This document shows, one piece after another, positions 35,406 to 47,100 of a stretch of 63,977 bases of DNA. The stretch spans positions 1-63,977 of the forward strand of contig NCSJ02000247.1 in assembly GCA_002812745.2 (NCBI GenBank). Reading direction: 5' to 3'. This stretch comes from Scytalidium lignicola. Its lineage: Eukaryota; Ascomycota; Leotiomycetes. The position numbers and the translations under genes were made by a program. The notes beneath the pieces were generated by a model. It saw only the letters and a program-made list of their open reading frames with translations, made no database searches and was not told where the DNA came from. Within the stretch, counting starts at the first letter, position 1, and every line of letters starts with the position of its first letter.

Positions 35406-35645
35406 GTGCCATGCCATATTTTAGCTGAGGAACTCAAAGCTTTGAGAGCTGCAAACGCTTCAATTCAACAAAAATTAAGTCAGTCCAGGAAACGCTTAAT
35501 TCATACTAGCTCCTTGACAGCACAAGAAGCTCAAGTAATTGCTCAATCTAAAGTTGTAGGGCAAAGAAAGTGTAGAGAAGGGTGGCAAAACCCCCCATAT
35601 CTATGGATTCTTTATAACTATTGTGACGGCCACCAAAGTGCTTAG
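35406..35645 (+). mobile_element. Relic of a pogo/Fot-type transposase C-terminus
   Basis: A 79-residue frame contains EELKALRAANASIQQKLSQSRKR followed by SSLTAQEAQVIAQ and a basic VGQRKCREG. This order, a short coiled coil of ELxALRxAN type, a basic stretch, then LT-x-(E/Q)-E/A-x2 with an alternating Lys/Arg tail, is what I know from the C-termini of fungal Tc1/pogo-superfamily DDE transposases. The DDE catalytic domain and the CENP-B-like helix-turn-helix are absent upstream, so this is a fragment. No terminal inverted repeats were found around it. Family assignment rests on pattern recall only. Confidence 0.45.
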
Positions 35646-35839
35646 AGTATGGGATTATTGAAGGTGAATGTGAATGGAATAAGCACGCCAATGTAGCTAA
35701 TCATTAATTATATTCAAATATTTGTTGTTTACGGTGAAATACCTGCTGTCAGGTGCTCAAGTAGTAAAAAGGTCAGTCAGTTAGGCAAGGGATTTGGTTA
35801 GTTATAATGCAAAATAAGTTACATCATAGCTACAAAACA

Positions 35840-35974
35840 CCCAGATTGATGTAATGGTAACATTGCCATTGACACTCGGTCATTGCCTACGGCAATGACC
35901 GAGCCCTTCGGGGGCGGCAGCTCTAGGTTCCGAAGGTTCGAATCCTAGGTCTGGCCCGTCTGGGAANTTTTTTT
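35840..35974 (+). ncRNA. tRNA-like RNA polymerase III unit (SINE-like or intron-bearing tRNA)
   Basis: The sequence has Pol III promoter logic: an A-box-like TGATGTAATGG at 35847-35857, a B-box GGTTCGAATCC at 35935-35945, and a T7 terminator at 35968-35974. The ends CCAGAT (35841-35846) and GTCTGG (35949-35954) pair like an acceptor stem, although the preceding C would face a C. A D-arm folds as ATGT (35849-35852)/ACAT (35860-35863). Between the D-arm and the T-arm lies a perfect 13-bp hairpin (35875-35887 with 35891-35903) and then a CCC-TTCG-GGG hairpin. The T-arm stem CTAGG/CCTAG (35923-35927, 35944-35948) encloses 16 rather than 7 bases, as if part of the loop were duplicated. A clean isotype cannot be assigned. 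A tRNA-derived SINE or degenerate tRNA gene with an intron are the two readings. Confidence 0.5.
35968..35974 (+). terminator. Pol III T-run terminator of the tRNA-like unit
   Basis: Seven Ts, preceded by an N at 35967 that is probably spurious, lie 13 bases after the putative acceptor stem. Confidence 0.5.
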
Positions 35975-36228
35975 AAATTTCGTATTTCAATTTTTATTTC
36001 TTTACAAAGGGCGGGGAAAAGAAGGGAAAGAAGAAGTNAGGGAAGGAGATAGGTTCTGGGAAGGTAGACAACAAGGTAGGTAACAGGATCTGATTTCCGA
36101 ACAGAGTAGCATTGGATTTCTTCCTCGAGGTCAGAGAAGGAGGGAAGGTACTTTGTTTTGTATCAAAGCTGTCTTTTTTTTTTCAAACGCTACTGTTGAA
36201 TATATACTACTTTAACTCTATCCGTTAC

Positions 36229-36347
36229 ACATGCGACCATAGACTGAGGAATACTGGGCATCCCGTCCGCTCTGCCATACATAAGCCTCAGATCGGGAGA
36301 TCAGTAGTTGGGTCGGTGACGACCAGCGAATACCTTCTGTTGTATGT
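36229..36347 (+). rRNA. 5S ribosomal RNA
   Basis: The 119-base sequence begins ACATGCGACCATAG and ends CTTCTGTTGTATGT, the standard ends of ascomycete 5S rRNA, and contains CCCGTCCGCTC, TAAGCC, AGTAGTTGGGT and GACCAGCGAAT in the right order, including the internal Pol III control region. The terminal helix ACATGC/GTATGT pairs. The helix usually made by GTGTGG/CCACAC is here CTGAGG/CCTCAG, so both strands changed together. A T-run follows immediately. Dispersed single 5S genes are normal in filamentous ascomycetes. The paired changes argue for a functional variant rather than a pseudogene. Confidence 0.93.
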
Positions 36348-36353
36348 TTTTTT
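36347..36353 (+). terminator. Pol III terminator of the 5S gene
   Basis: A run of seven Ts begins at the 3' end of the 5S sequence. Confidence 0.75.
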
Positions 36354-36633
36354 GTANTTTTTTTTTGTAGATTTTTGCTAGTGTTGACGATGGTTTGTGG
36401 TTGGTGACGAGAGAGGGTTCAGAACTACTATTGGTACGCAAAGGTTATTTTGGCGCTATGGCACGGTAAGAGCAGATATCTGAACTAAAGAAAAGTAATA
36501 TGATTGAGCACATATATTATTTGTCTATTCATCCAACATGATTTCCCCTAAAACGCCAGGTGCTAGTAGTAAACATTGTAAACATACAAATCTCGGAACA
36601 AATCCTAGTCGTACAAGGTTAGTACAGACTTCT

Positions 36634-37857
36634 TCAAAGTTTACACACTTGCCAATCTCCCAACTTCAGTTGTCCAATGACACCACCTAATTCTCCCTGA
36701 ACTTCCCTACCTCCTTCCCAGGCCTTAGGACCTGCAAAATACCGAACAAATCCCTCAGGTCCTGAGACGAATAGAAGCTTTTTACCTCCAACCAATTGCT
36801 GGCTTTCAGATCTATCCCGTGAGCTAAGCTGCGTGAGCTGTAAAACCTTCTTTTCGTCCAGGAAAGAGCATTCTTCATCCACGAGATACTCCACGGAAAT
36901 ATGGTCTCCATACTTCTTTCGCAAGTCTTCCAATTCTTTAACTAGAGTTCCAGCATGCTGTTCAATAGCATTTGGTTTGTTTAAGAAAGTACCCCACGAC
37001 CTCTTTGCTGGCTTTGGAGCACCCACACAGTCTTCCCGCCTACGATTTGCCCAAATTATACGTATATTTGGCATGGAACCCTCGTCGCTCCGGCCTTGAA
37101 CCTCAAACAAAGTATGAATAACCTGGAAAGCAGGTGCAATACCAGTTCCTCCAGCCAAATACACGACATCTGTAACACCTTGAGGGAGATCGATCTCGGG
37201 ATACGGACCACGAATTTCAATCCTGGCTCCAACCGGCAGGTTATATAAGTAATTCGACATTTCGCCCTTGTGTTCCTTGCGAATATAAAAACGCAAATCA
37301 CCAGATTCTGTATCGTTCACGGGAGGTAATGGCGTATATGATCGAGCAATTTGTAGCTGCGGCTGCTTGAACTCGACGGACCAGGTACCTTGCTCCCATG
37401 ATTTCTTGTATGGATCAAACGACGGAGGGGTATTTGAACTGTTGGGATTGGATGGTCTGGCGGTTATAAGAATAGCTGTTGAGGAGGTATGCTCCTTATC
37501 GACGACGTCGAAACCTGTGAACCTGGGCTTCTCGAAGATCGCATGTTCCCTTGGAGGATCGGACTGAATGGAGTTGTAGGAGATGGCGCCAACACCAATT
37601 AAAGAGCCCAGTAATAGAATCCGTCCAATACGGCGTGGACTAACTTTGGAACCAGCATCCGAATTCGTTATTCCTTCTGCTTGATCAAGTTTCTTGTCTC
37701 GATTTCTCAGCTCCTTTGAACTTTGATGCAAAGATAGTTGGCGCTGGTTATTGAAAATTAGGCTGTAAGAAGGAATGCATGCTCCCCATAACTGGCAGCT
37801 GCGCTTGGCTGAAGGATGAGATAGATATTTCCATGCAGCCAAGCGTGTGTGCTGCAT
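36634..37857 (-). CDS. CYC2: Mitochondrial FAD/NAD(P)H oxidoreductase, Cyc2 type
   Basis: A single exon encodes 407 residues. The N-terminus is basic and Ser-rich, like a mitochondrial presequence, followed by one membrane span (about 78-97, IGRILLLGSLIGVGAI). The rest is a ferredoxin-NADP reductase fold: FAD-binding RSYTPLPP at 172-179, and the NAD-binding AGGTGIAP at 235-242. A C-terminal SGPEGFVRYFAGPK resembles the GPP/GPE-F-x motif of cytochrome b5 reductases. The combination of anchor plus reductase matches Cyc2, an inner-membrane flavoprotein that supports cytochrome c haem attachment in yeast. A generic cytochrome b5 reductase-like protein is the alternative. The long insert between the two nucleotide-binding regions is typical of Cyc2. 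Confidence 0.82.
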   Translation of the reverse strand: MQHTRLAAWKYLSHPSAKRSCQLWGACIPSYSLIFNNQRQLSLHQSSKELRNRDKKLDQAEGITNSDAGSKVSPRRIGRILLLGSLIGVGAISYNSIQSDPPREHAIFEKPRFTGFDVVDKEHTSSTAILITARPSNPNSSNTPPSFDPYKKSWEQGTWSVEFKQPQLQIARSYTPLPPVNDTESGDLRFYIRKEHKGEMSNYLYNLPVGARIEIRGPYPEIDLPQGVTDVVYLAGGTGIAPAFQVIHTLFEVQGRSDEGSMPNIRIIWANRRREDCVGAPKPAKRSWGTFLNKPNAIEQHAGTLVKELEDLRKKYGDHISVEYLVDEECSFLDEKKVLQLTQLSSRDRSESQQLVGGKKLLFVSGPEGFVRYFAGPKAWEGGREVQGELGGVIGQLKLGDWQVCKL

Positions 37858-39122
37858 ACCGTTTGGAGGGGACTGACTCGAGGTTGTGATCTGGAGGATT
37901 CAAAAATGTTTCTTCAGCGGTTGATTTACTGCCGTGGTGTGGATGTATCATATGGGGGTACACTCTGGGCGGTGGGAGCTTCTTTAACAACGAATCCCCA
38001 CGCCTAACCCCCGGTAATGCTCCGTGACTCCGCGTGAAACCTGAGGCAACAAAGAATTTCTCAAGAGAGTATAATTTTTAACTCCAAACACAAGGAGAAA
38101 ATACATATATATATAGATTGAAAGGAGTATATATACCGTGTGATATCTAGAGTTTACATATTAAAAGGTCAGAATCTATCCAGATGCTCGCGCATCCAAA
38201 TCTACCTCAAGATCCCAGCCAAGCATGTATATATCAGCACACTTCTTTCCTACGTTCTTTCTCCATACGCCCTATATTCCTCCAATTCCAGCAGTGTGCA
38301 ATCTCTTCCCTTAAACCATAGCATATTCTCGGATGCCATCTATCCGAGAGCAGAAACAACAAAGAAAGAAAAAAAAAGAAAACTCAAGTACGAGATGGGT
38401 ATGTAGATGTATAAATAATCAAAGAGTGCAACAAATGGTATATGTGCGTGTGTATCCCTCCAAAAAAATGTCCCAAGCGCCTGCCCGCTATATCTACCAC
38501 AAATAAACAATCCGTCGATTTGAAAAGTAACGAAACGCTGAACTTCGTAATTATTATAAGTTCCATGCTTTCATCGGCCGTTATAATTCTCCGCTCGCCA
38601 TTACAATATTTCTTGCAAAACCCGGATGTTTGGCTTCAAGAGCTTCCGTCACACTAAGAAGAGAAACCTGGGATCGCTTCAGCTTGTTTAAATATCCCCC
38701 CAACACCGTTGTTTCAAAATGTTGAATTGTAAAGTCGATCCCGCTGGTTGCTAAATACGCTAGGAAGAAAAAGACACTCGTAATATTTTGCGAATAATAA
38801 TGGCAAATCCAATAGTAAAACCTATAGTTCGTGCATGCTCGTAGGGGTATGTTGCAGAAACAAAAAGGGCATCGTCGTCGGATAGTCATTGATAGTAACA
38901 AGGGTTTTGTGATGTCCAACTAGGTCGAGTAGTTGGGAAGATTAGACTAATTTTAGAAAGGATGGATTAAAGATGGAATGCCGTCTGCTCGTGTCTCATA
39001 TTGCGTGTGATTGAATTATTCTATTTGCTCTTCAATGTGGCGGCCCCGGGAAATTGAACTCAGATTTCTCAACACACAGTGTGTTTTCGTCTCTCACTAG
39101 ATAGAGATATCCCAGCCTAAAA
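37858..39122. other. AT-rich intergenic region
   Basis: 5' flank of CYC2 and 3' flank of the NDT80-family gene, including A-rich and TATA-rich stretches (about 38040-38140 and 38360-38400). Open frames here look like chance. No gene called. Confidence 0.5.
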
Positions 39123-41119
39123 TCACGCCGGATTCCAACCATAATGCTGATGTGGCGCTCCAGGCTCCTCCTTAGGATAAGCTCCGTTACTAGCTGGCTC
39201 ATAGTGCTGCGGCAGATGGTGCCCTGGCGGTGCAGTCGAAACTGGTAAAGAAGTCCCGTATATGCCATTGACATCCGCACCAGTGGTCCACGAGTTCATT
39301 GGCATTGAAGAAGGGGGATAATAGTCTCTTGAAGAGCCTTGTGGTGTTGGCTGTGATTCTGGGTTGCCTGCACTATATGGAGCAGGTGGATACCGACTTC
39401 CATATGCTGGGTATGAAGATGAGACACTCGACGGTGCCTCTGATGGACCGATGTGTCGTGGAGATTTTGTTGGGCGCGGATTGCTATCGACAAAACGTAT
39501 AGGTACTGCCCCAGTTGAAGGTAGAGGGTTAGGGTGGTATGGATATTGGGATTGCTGTTGGTGCAATGGCGGTTGCTGTGGTGGAGGCATCGTTGTTGGA
39601 GGGGAATGAGAACTTGGGAGTTCTTGATTCGTGCGATTTGCCTGTAGATAGCTGTCCATCGAATAAGGAGGCGGTGGAAAACTGGGGTTTGTTGGGCTGG
39701 GATTTTGTTCTGAGATATGCTGAGGTCCAGTCCAACTTGGGTATGATCTAGAGGGGGGACTTATTAGCAGTTACTCTTACTATAAATGATTCTTCAAATC
39801 CTTCGACTAGGGGAATCTCTATTCTGATTGTCCACGAAGAGGAGCCGAATGATTTGCTGATGTGGAAGTGAGAAGAGAGCAACTCACTGTTGACGCATCG
39901 CCATAGGAGAAGGCGGTAGATTACTAGCATCGAAATTGAAAGTAGTCTGAGGCAATGCATCCATAGAATGTGCCTTTGCAACCTTTGGCTTTCCAACGAC
40001 AGAACCACCAGCAGCAGTGATCATTTCAGGCGGTGGTCCTCTTGCTGACGAAGACCCAACCAAGGGAATCTCTTTTCGAGCTTGAAAGTTCCTTGGACTT
40101 CGACCGCGAACCACAATTGGCGCAGTCGATGTCTCAACAATCGTAGCCGAAGTTCCGTTTGCTAAGTTAGCTTTTATGTTTAGATGGAGAGTAAAATGTT
40201 GCTGGAGCTCTCTTCTCCGACCATTGTTTGCTGTCGCTATCCTAAATTGCAGTCTCCGATACGCAATTGGATACACAGCCAGATCACCTTCTCCACTCTC
40301 CTGATCTAAAGGTTGGAGGGGTATCGGCAATGGCTCTTGTTCCCCACTTTGAGGAATTTCTGGAGAGTTCGCTGGTGGAGTTTTCCACGGAATAACGATT
40401 AATCTGACGTTATGTCCATCGACGGATTCAGTTGCAGAAACAGCCACTTCCATACTGACCACCGGGACTCTTTCTCCTCGTGCGCTTACCACCGAAAGAG
40501 GTTCTCGTGGCATGGTTACATTTCCAGAGATTTGGAAGATGTTTCTTCGGTAGCATGTTAGTTCGGGCTGTGACGGTAGTCCCTCGCCAGCAGGCGCCGC
40601 CATCTCCGAAAGGAAAAACATCCCGTGAATCTGCGCCGTTAACTCCACATGTTTAACTCTTCCATGAGCATCAATAACAGTCTGTTTATCAGGGTGCCTG
40701 GTAAAATACAGTAGCCGGTGATCCTGGTTGATGCCCGATTTAGGGGCTTCAGAAGCGTCTTCCCGAAAATCCTTCATCCCATCCCCGTATGACGCGCTTT
40801 CGCTGGCGTGAAAAGGTCTCTTCAAGGATGGGTAGCTGTGATGAGGGGCTAAGGATGGAGGTGAGGCCGTCAAAACTGGTGGTCTGTCCCGGGATTGAAG
40901 TTGTGGTTGAGGCTGAGGTCGGGCATTCAATGAAGGGATATCCAAAGAACGATAGTTTGTTTTGGGGAGAGGACGGCCATTATTATTATATTGTAGATTC
41001 AGTGGTGGCGTGGGATAGTTGGAATCGAATGTTGGTGGACGAGTATTGATAGGCATCTGAAGACTGTATCCGCCCTGCCAGAGAGGATTGTCCGAGTCCT
41101 CTGGCTTTACGTTTGCCAT
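39123..41119 (-). CDS. NDT80/PhoG-family transcription factor
   Basis: Exons 39888-41119 and 39123-39747 join in phase to give 618 residues. The start MANVKPEDSDNPLWQGGYS was chosen over a Met eight codons upstream. Residues about 130-370 form the Ndt80 Ig-fold DNA-binding domain: LLYFTRHPDKQTVIDAHGRV, ELTCYRRNIFQISG, AYRRLQFRIATANNGRRRELQQHF and the closing VVRGRSPRNFQARKEIPL. The C-terminal 230 residues are Pro/Gln/Ser/Tyr-rich and probably an activation region. Pezizomycotina carry several members, including VIB-1/XprG, which govern extracellular proteases, nutrient stress and heterokaryon incompatibility. Domain layout fits the VIB-1/XprG group, but I cannot separate paralogs by eye. The 6 kb upstream contains no gene. 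Confidence 0.9.
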
Positions 41120-44100
41120 CGTGAGCGAATGCGTTAGGGACATCGATATTGGTGTCGACTTGAAAACATGTCTTTTCTCGAGGGTCTCCCACCTATCGTC
41201 CTTTTCCTATCTCCGATCCAAACAATCGCCGTGAGGACCAAACGGGTTTTATGTAATTAGTTGTGGATTGACACAGAGAGTGACGACATAAGGTTCTAGG
41301 AGATTCCCCAAAGATTATTGCAAAGACTTAAAAAATAAAAATGCTCTTTGTTTGAGAATTTGGTGTCATAGGAAGCAAAATGATGTTTAGATAGATTTTT
41401 AGGTGAAAGACGGATAGAGAACCGACGCCAAAGCTTATGCTGAGGGCATGGTACTAGGATATCATTCGTGAAATTCGTTTTTGACAAGGAGCTCAAAAAC
41501 GGTCATGGTTTAGGTTGAGCGATGCAAGCCTCATGGCTTTAATGTGCTCCCGGATGCCCCAAACTGTGGGAAAGAGGTGAAGCTTGCCGACCCCCATGAA
41601 CCTTAGTTCTTAGCTTCCTAGGTGCTAGGTGCTAGGACCTAAATCCCAGTTTCCTTAGAGCTCCCCTCCTGTGCCCCGTCCGCCCGGGAGCTCAACTTGG
41701 GATAGGAGGAGCGGCGTAGACCACTCAACTACAGGTTCATTTCGATCCGAGCAACCCAGCGAGCTCCATTCAAGCTACTCTAGGGGACAAGTTCAATACA
41801 CAGCTATCGTCCTCTAGTGGTGTTGGAACTGCCCCGTAGCTATTGACCAATCTGACCCCGGTATGGCATTTTCGCAACCCATTTCACCGCGATCGCAACC
41901 AGTCAACCCCATGCGCAGAATGCACCAGGTATGATTATCTGGATGAGGCCAACGTGGCTGGCGCGTGATCTACATTGGTGATTGCTGGAGCTGCTCAAGA
42001 ACCGCCACGGCTGCCAATTGGTAGAGGTCGGCATGTTCCTCCAAGTGCCTAAATTCGTGTCTGGATGCCGATCTTCAGTTGGGGCTATATCAAAAGGACG
42101 TTGAGCACCAGGGTAAATCTGAAAAGGTCCAGACGCATAGGGTCAATTTGTGTGTTCTGCGGGCCACATCCCAAAGGGGCACATATCCGTGACAGGCCTG
42201 CTTTAACGGGATTAGTAGCCTGGAGCCGTTGACCGCTGGGGCCCGGTCACGGCCCTTACGCTTTTTGGCCCACGAACCAGTGATTGACCACTGAAGGTAA
42301 CGATAATACGAAATAGGCCTTGGGGGATGGGAGAAGCTCCACAGCCGGAAAGGGAACCCTGAAGCCTCGTCAGCCACCTGACAGGCTTGCAGGATTCGCT
42401 TTGTGATCGGTGTGTAGGTTTTTTTTGTTTTGGCGAGGAAACAGGAAGCAGAACGATAATGGTAGGGGTCTCTGACTTGGTCCCAAGCGCAATAAACTAT
42501 TGCCCGTGTGCGATATCCTGGGCAGGGTCGCGCTTGTCAGGTCTGAATCAGCAAAGCCGTTGCTGGAGTGGATAGCACCCCTTAACCTGAAAGCGGCGGC
42601 GAATGGTGATGCAGCTCTTCGTTTCCGGCCCCGCGAATGCAAAACTGAAGGCCGAGGAAGGTCGGGGGCCCATAACGGTAGCGTGGGTAGCAAGCGGAGT
42701 CCCTGTTTAAGACAACCAAGGCCCTAGCAGCCTTCATCTCTGGTAACGAGAAGCCCGCAACCCGAATCTGTGCAATATCGCTCAGTCCAGTAATAGCGGC
42801 AGCGAGATTTATACCACAGTACGCAGTACCGTACGGAAGGCTTGCCTAGAAACAGTCCCGGGATGCGTGGCCCAGTCATTGGTCATGTACCGTATCAGTG
42901 GTATCATATTCAAACGCGTTTGAGTCGTGATACACAGTGCTGTGGAAACCAAACCAGTAAGCACCGGTCAAGAATCCTGCAGACACCTTGGCGAAGAGCA
43001 AAGGGACGAGTTATTTCTGAAATGTCGAATTGGGAAGATACTGCAGGATATCGCGCCACATCGAGTTTCCTCGAGCCGGTTCCACAATTAAGTACGGTAT
43101 TGTCCGGTCCTGCGATGATTCGTCCGTCCATGAGTCAGTCTAGTAATGAATACAGTAGCTCAGGATATTGAACTGTACGAGGTTACTGACTGGGAATATT
43201 TTTTTCTTGCAATTGCCGTAATTGTCCCCTGCCACCCGCATATCACATCACTCCACCCAAGAGCAATATTTATTGCAGCGATCGCACACCGCATTGTGCA
43301 CGCAGCGGCCAGCAGACGTTCCTGCCGGATGATCCACATCTCTTGCTGCCGACTGATCCTGCATGCCCTGGACTGCCACATAGGCGATCGTCAGCGCAAC
43401 GTCGGAGGTTTGTTGCGAATAATGGGACAGCCAAGGTTCTGACTCCGTTGAGTCAAGATACCGCGACAGTGGTCACTCAGCTTCTCGGCCATGTTTTCTT
43501 CTCCTGTTGGGCCAGCAGTCGCGTTTGTTGACGAACTTCAGCTCGCATGGCATTGGGGCGCCAACCTAGGGGTTCCTCGGGCTTGGACCCAGGATGGCAG
43601 GGAGCAGAATGTGGAAAAACTGTGGGAAAACGGTGGGTTATCGAGTCCTCGGTGCCTGGGTCCCGCGACAAAGTCGTGAAAAATGGAGCCAGACTGTTAC
43701 AAGTACTGGCCAGGAAGTTCAAGTAGCAACGATGTGAGCCGCTGGAGGCTAATTGCCATTGTCGGTACCAGAGGAAGGGTCGGCGCAAAGAATGACTTTG
43801 CTTCCCGCCGTTGCAGTAACGGTACGATAAAGTATGGTACAGTAGTTGCTTTGCTTAACAGATCTTGCACCACGAACTGCTCGTCAGTAGCTCTCCATCT
43901 AGATGCTGACAGCAGACGCTGTACCTGTACCTGACGTTAGCCCACCTCCTGGTGGTTCAGCCGCCGTAGATCTAACTGCAGTAATGCCCCGAGGACAAGC
44001 TTCAAGTTGCTGTTTTTTCTTCTCCAAGCCATGTGCCAACGCACCGTGCAAGCTCAACACAATGAGTTGTCCCCCGCCTCCTCTCCCCTTTGCAGCTGGC

Positions 44101-47100
44101 ATGGCATCTGGGCAAGAATCTCCATTTCCTATTCCTAAACAACTATCCTCTGCAGCAATCTCAAGCGCGTACAGCACATCTACAGTACGGTACAGAATCC
44201 TCGTTCGGCCGCGTTGAAGAATCTGTGGATTTTGAACAACAGTGCTGTGGGTTTGGCCCTTCGATCCCTACCGGCTCGCCTCGGGCAAACTTGCCATCCC
44301 ATGCGTTATCTGCATCGCCGTTCCATCTTGCATTTGCTTCAACGCCCTGAGCATAAAACGGCTTTGCTTCCTGAAATCTGGAGACGTCTAGGGTCTCTGA
44401 TTGGGTCTTATTTGGTTTGGGGGTCCAGGGCACTCCGCTCCAGCCGAAGCTGCACTCTGAAGCATGGCCGGCCTGCGGTTAGAGGATAGACGGTGCTTGC
44501 TGCTTATGAGCCCCGATTTTTGGGCTACTAATTCGGATTAGGCGCACGCTGCCTACTCCAGCCTCTCTTTCTACCTTCTAATCTCTTGCACTTAGGGCTC
44601 GTCGGCAACTGAGCCCGAAACTGCCCTGACCATGCCAACGAGACACGACACGAAATTAGATCAAACAGTACCCAATCATCGCACCCTTTATGACACTTTT
44701 CCTACCCCGGACAGAGCTGATTCTTGACGGTTAAGCATTCTTCTTCAAATTCCGGTCAGCTGGTTGGCTAGTAACGTTGCATTATCTACTGGTTTGCTGT
44801 ACTCCGAGGCATTGATCAAACTTGCTCTTTTCGCATTCCGAGATTTGGGTGAATAGAAAGAGGAAAAAAGGCCCGACTGTAGCAATTCTGAAGCATATCA
44901 TGATATCAAGGACAATGAGAACACAACGAAATCGATTTTGTAAACGGCTATAATTCCGCACTGATACGGCAAGGGGAACAGCGCTGATGATTGCAAACGG
45001 GAAACCTGAAGGATTGCTGACGGATAATGTACTGTACAAGTGCAAAAGAGTTCGGTTCCTGATACGTATGCGGTGAGCTCGTCGCAATTATTTCTCCAAT
45101 GGCCTAGTCATAACTTAATACCGTAGATGTAGTTGGTGAGTTGCACTTTGATCGAGGATGTACCGTAGTCAGAGCAAAAGAAGAAGAAAACAGTCGCGGT
45201 TGTCAGCCGCTTGGTTACTTTGGCCCAGTTCCTGCAACCGACTCCATGGGCGCCCCCCAATCTTGTTTCCCACAGTATCATCCTGAAACTCTGCTCCAGA
45301 CCACAGCTTCGGTATCAGAGCTGGTCATCACCATCTCCGGACTCATACCGAAACCCAGATTCCTGGTCAATAGCGGCGCTTTTAAGGTCCCGTAATGATA
45401 TGGCGGCGAACTAGCAGTACTTGGACTTTCCTACTGTATTACATCAAATTTTAAAGGCTCCAGATCACGACCCACCCAAGTACTGTGGTAATACGGGATG
45501 ATCAAACCACTTCAACCCTTGACCTGGCCTCCTGGTGCTGCTCTTATCGGATTTATCCCAGCTAGAAAAATCCCCGACTATCCCACTCACGTCGGTACGG
45601 ACGCTGCACGGTTATGGTTCGGCAGGCCGTGCGATGCGATGCGGTGAATGGCGGTTGCGCCAGAGAAAGGTCTCAGGGCTTCGTCCGCCGAGGGTGGAGG
45701 GCAAAAAGGCAATAATTAATGTGATGTGATGTGCTGGGCAGCACAAAGTGGCGCGCGAAATTCCAAGCGCATTGATTTCGTTTTTAAACTCTATACAGTA
45801 CCTCCCTACCTCGACCTATAGGTGATACGGTCTACGATTCCTCGTATTAAGGGCCAGCAATTGAGGGTTTCAAACCGGTCTGTTGCACTTTGTGCTGTGT
45901 GTTGATCGATATTTCCAACGGAGAGGGAAGATCTTTCCCCTACGAGCCCCTCTGGATTTCGGGAGGTTTTGCCTCGGAGCGGATATGACAGATCAGATTC
46001 AAGCGTGTGTCTATCCATTAATATAGCAGTTATTTTCGGATATAGATTCTTGGTAAGCCAGGACGCATCAGGAGCTCGTAGCTTTGAAGTCCACTTTTCT
46101 AGGCCATGTTTGCTAGCCTCTGGCCAATAGCATTCTTCCAAGCATGCAAGATATCGCTCTCTCGTCCGATGCAGGTCGTCTGGACAGATTTGGTGATGGG
46201 TGGTGGGAAGGCGTGAATGATCTTCTAGTTCTCCTGCTCTTCCTGCCAGTGCAAAGACGAATAATCGCAATAGCTACCTGCTGTCCATTAAGCATATCTT
46301 ACACGCTGTGTTGTTTATGCGCTGGTAGGAAACGATAAGCCCAAAGTCGCATCAATCTTCGGGCCTTGCAATTGCAGGTTGCCCGCATAATTGAGCAAAG
46401 TCACAGTCGGCTGTAGCCAGACGGATGCACCCAGCCATCCCGCTCCTGCAATGGCGACCTGTGCGTGTGTCCACTGCAACTTGCCCCGATTTTCNTTTTT
46501 TATATCTCGCCCGACATTCAAGCCAGGGCGCCAAACTTGCTGGAGCCATGACCAAGAGAGGAACCCCACCAGCTCGTCTGCTTCCAATGGTGCGAGGCCA
46601 CTGATTCCTTTCGGGATCTGGGTCACTGTTCGAGTTCCTTTTTGGTCCTAGTATTGCTGTGGGAGAGCTGGAAGGGACGCTGCGTGCTACCCCGCACTGT
46701 TCTAAACGGTCTTCATACATATCTGTCTCTGTCCTGATGAGCTGGAAGATGCTGCTGGCAAACGAGAAAGCTGGCTTGCAGAAGGATCCATGTGATTCTG
46801 TTGGGCATTGTTGGTAGATCGTTTCAACAGTTGTACGAGTCAGGATTATCTGGCACTGCTGAAAATTTTTAGGCCGCGGAAGCCGCCAGGCAATTGCTGT
46901 TACTGAATGTAAATGATGAATGGCCGTTTGATATGAGCTCTCATCTATGAGCCTTGTACAACATATATCTCATTTTATCCAAATGAAAAGTGACCTGATA
47001 ACGATGTCGATGTTTCCCGTACACTTTATCATAACGATCCAATTGTCATCGCAGCTAATATAAAGCTAAGTCTTGATTCCCACGTACTAGCTTCTAGTCT

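Noticed and set aside
42090..42693. Two overlapping minus-strand frames that could be read as exons of one gene
   Set aside because: The join lacks a convincing splice pair and the protein sequence is low in structure and without known motifs.
45806..46270. 154-residue minus-strand frame in the gene-free region
   Set aside because: No recognisable motif and it overlaps other frames of similar size. The higher GC content there makes long frames likely by chance.
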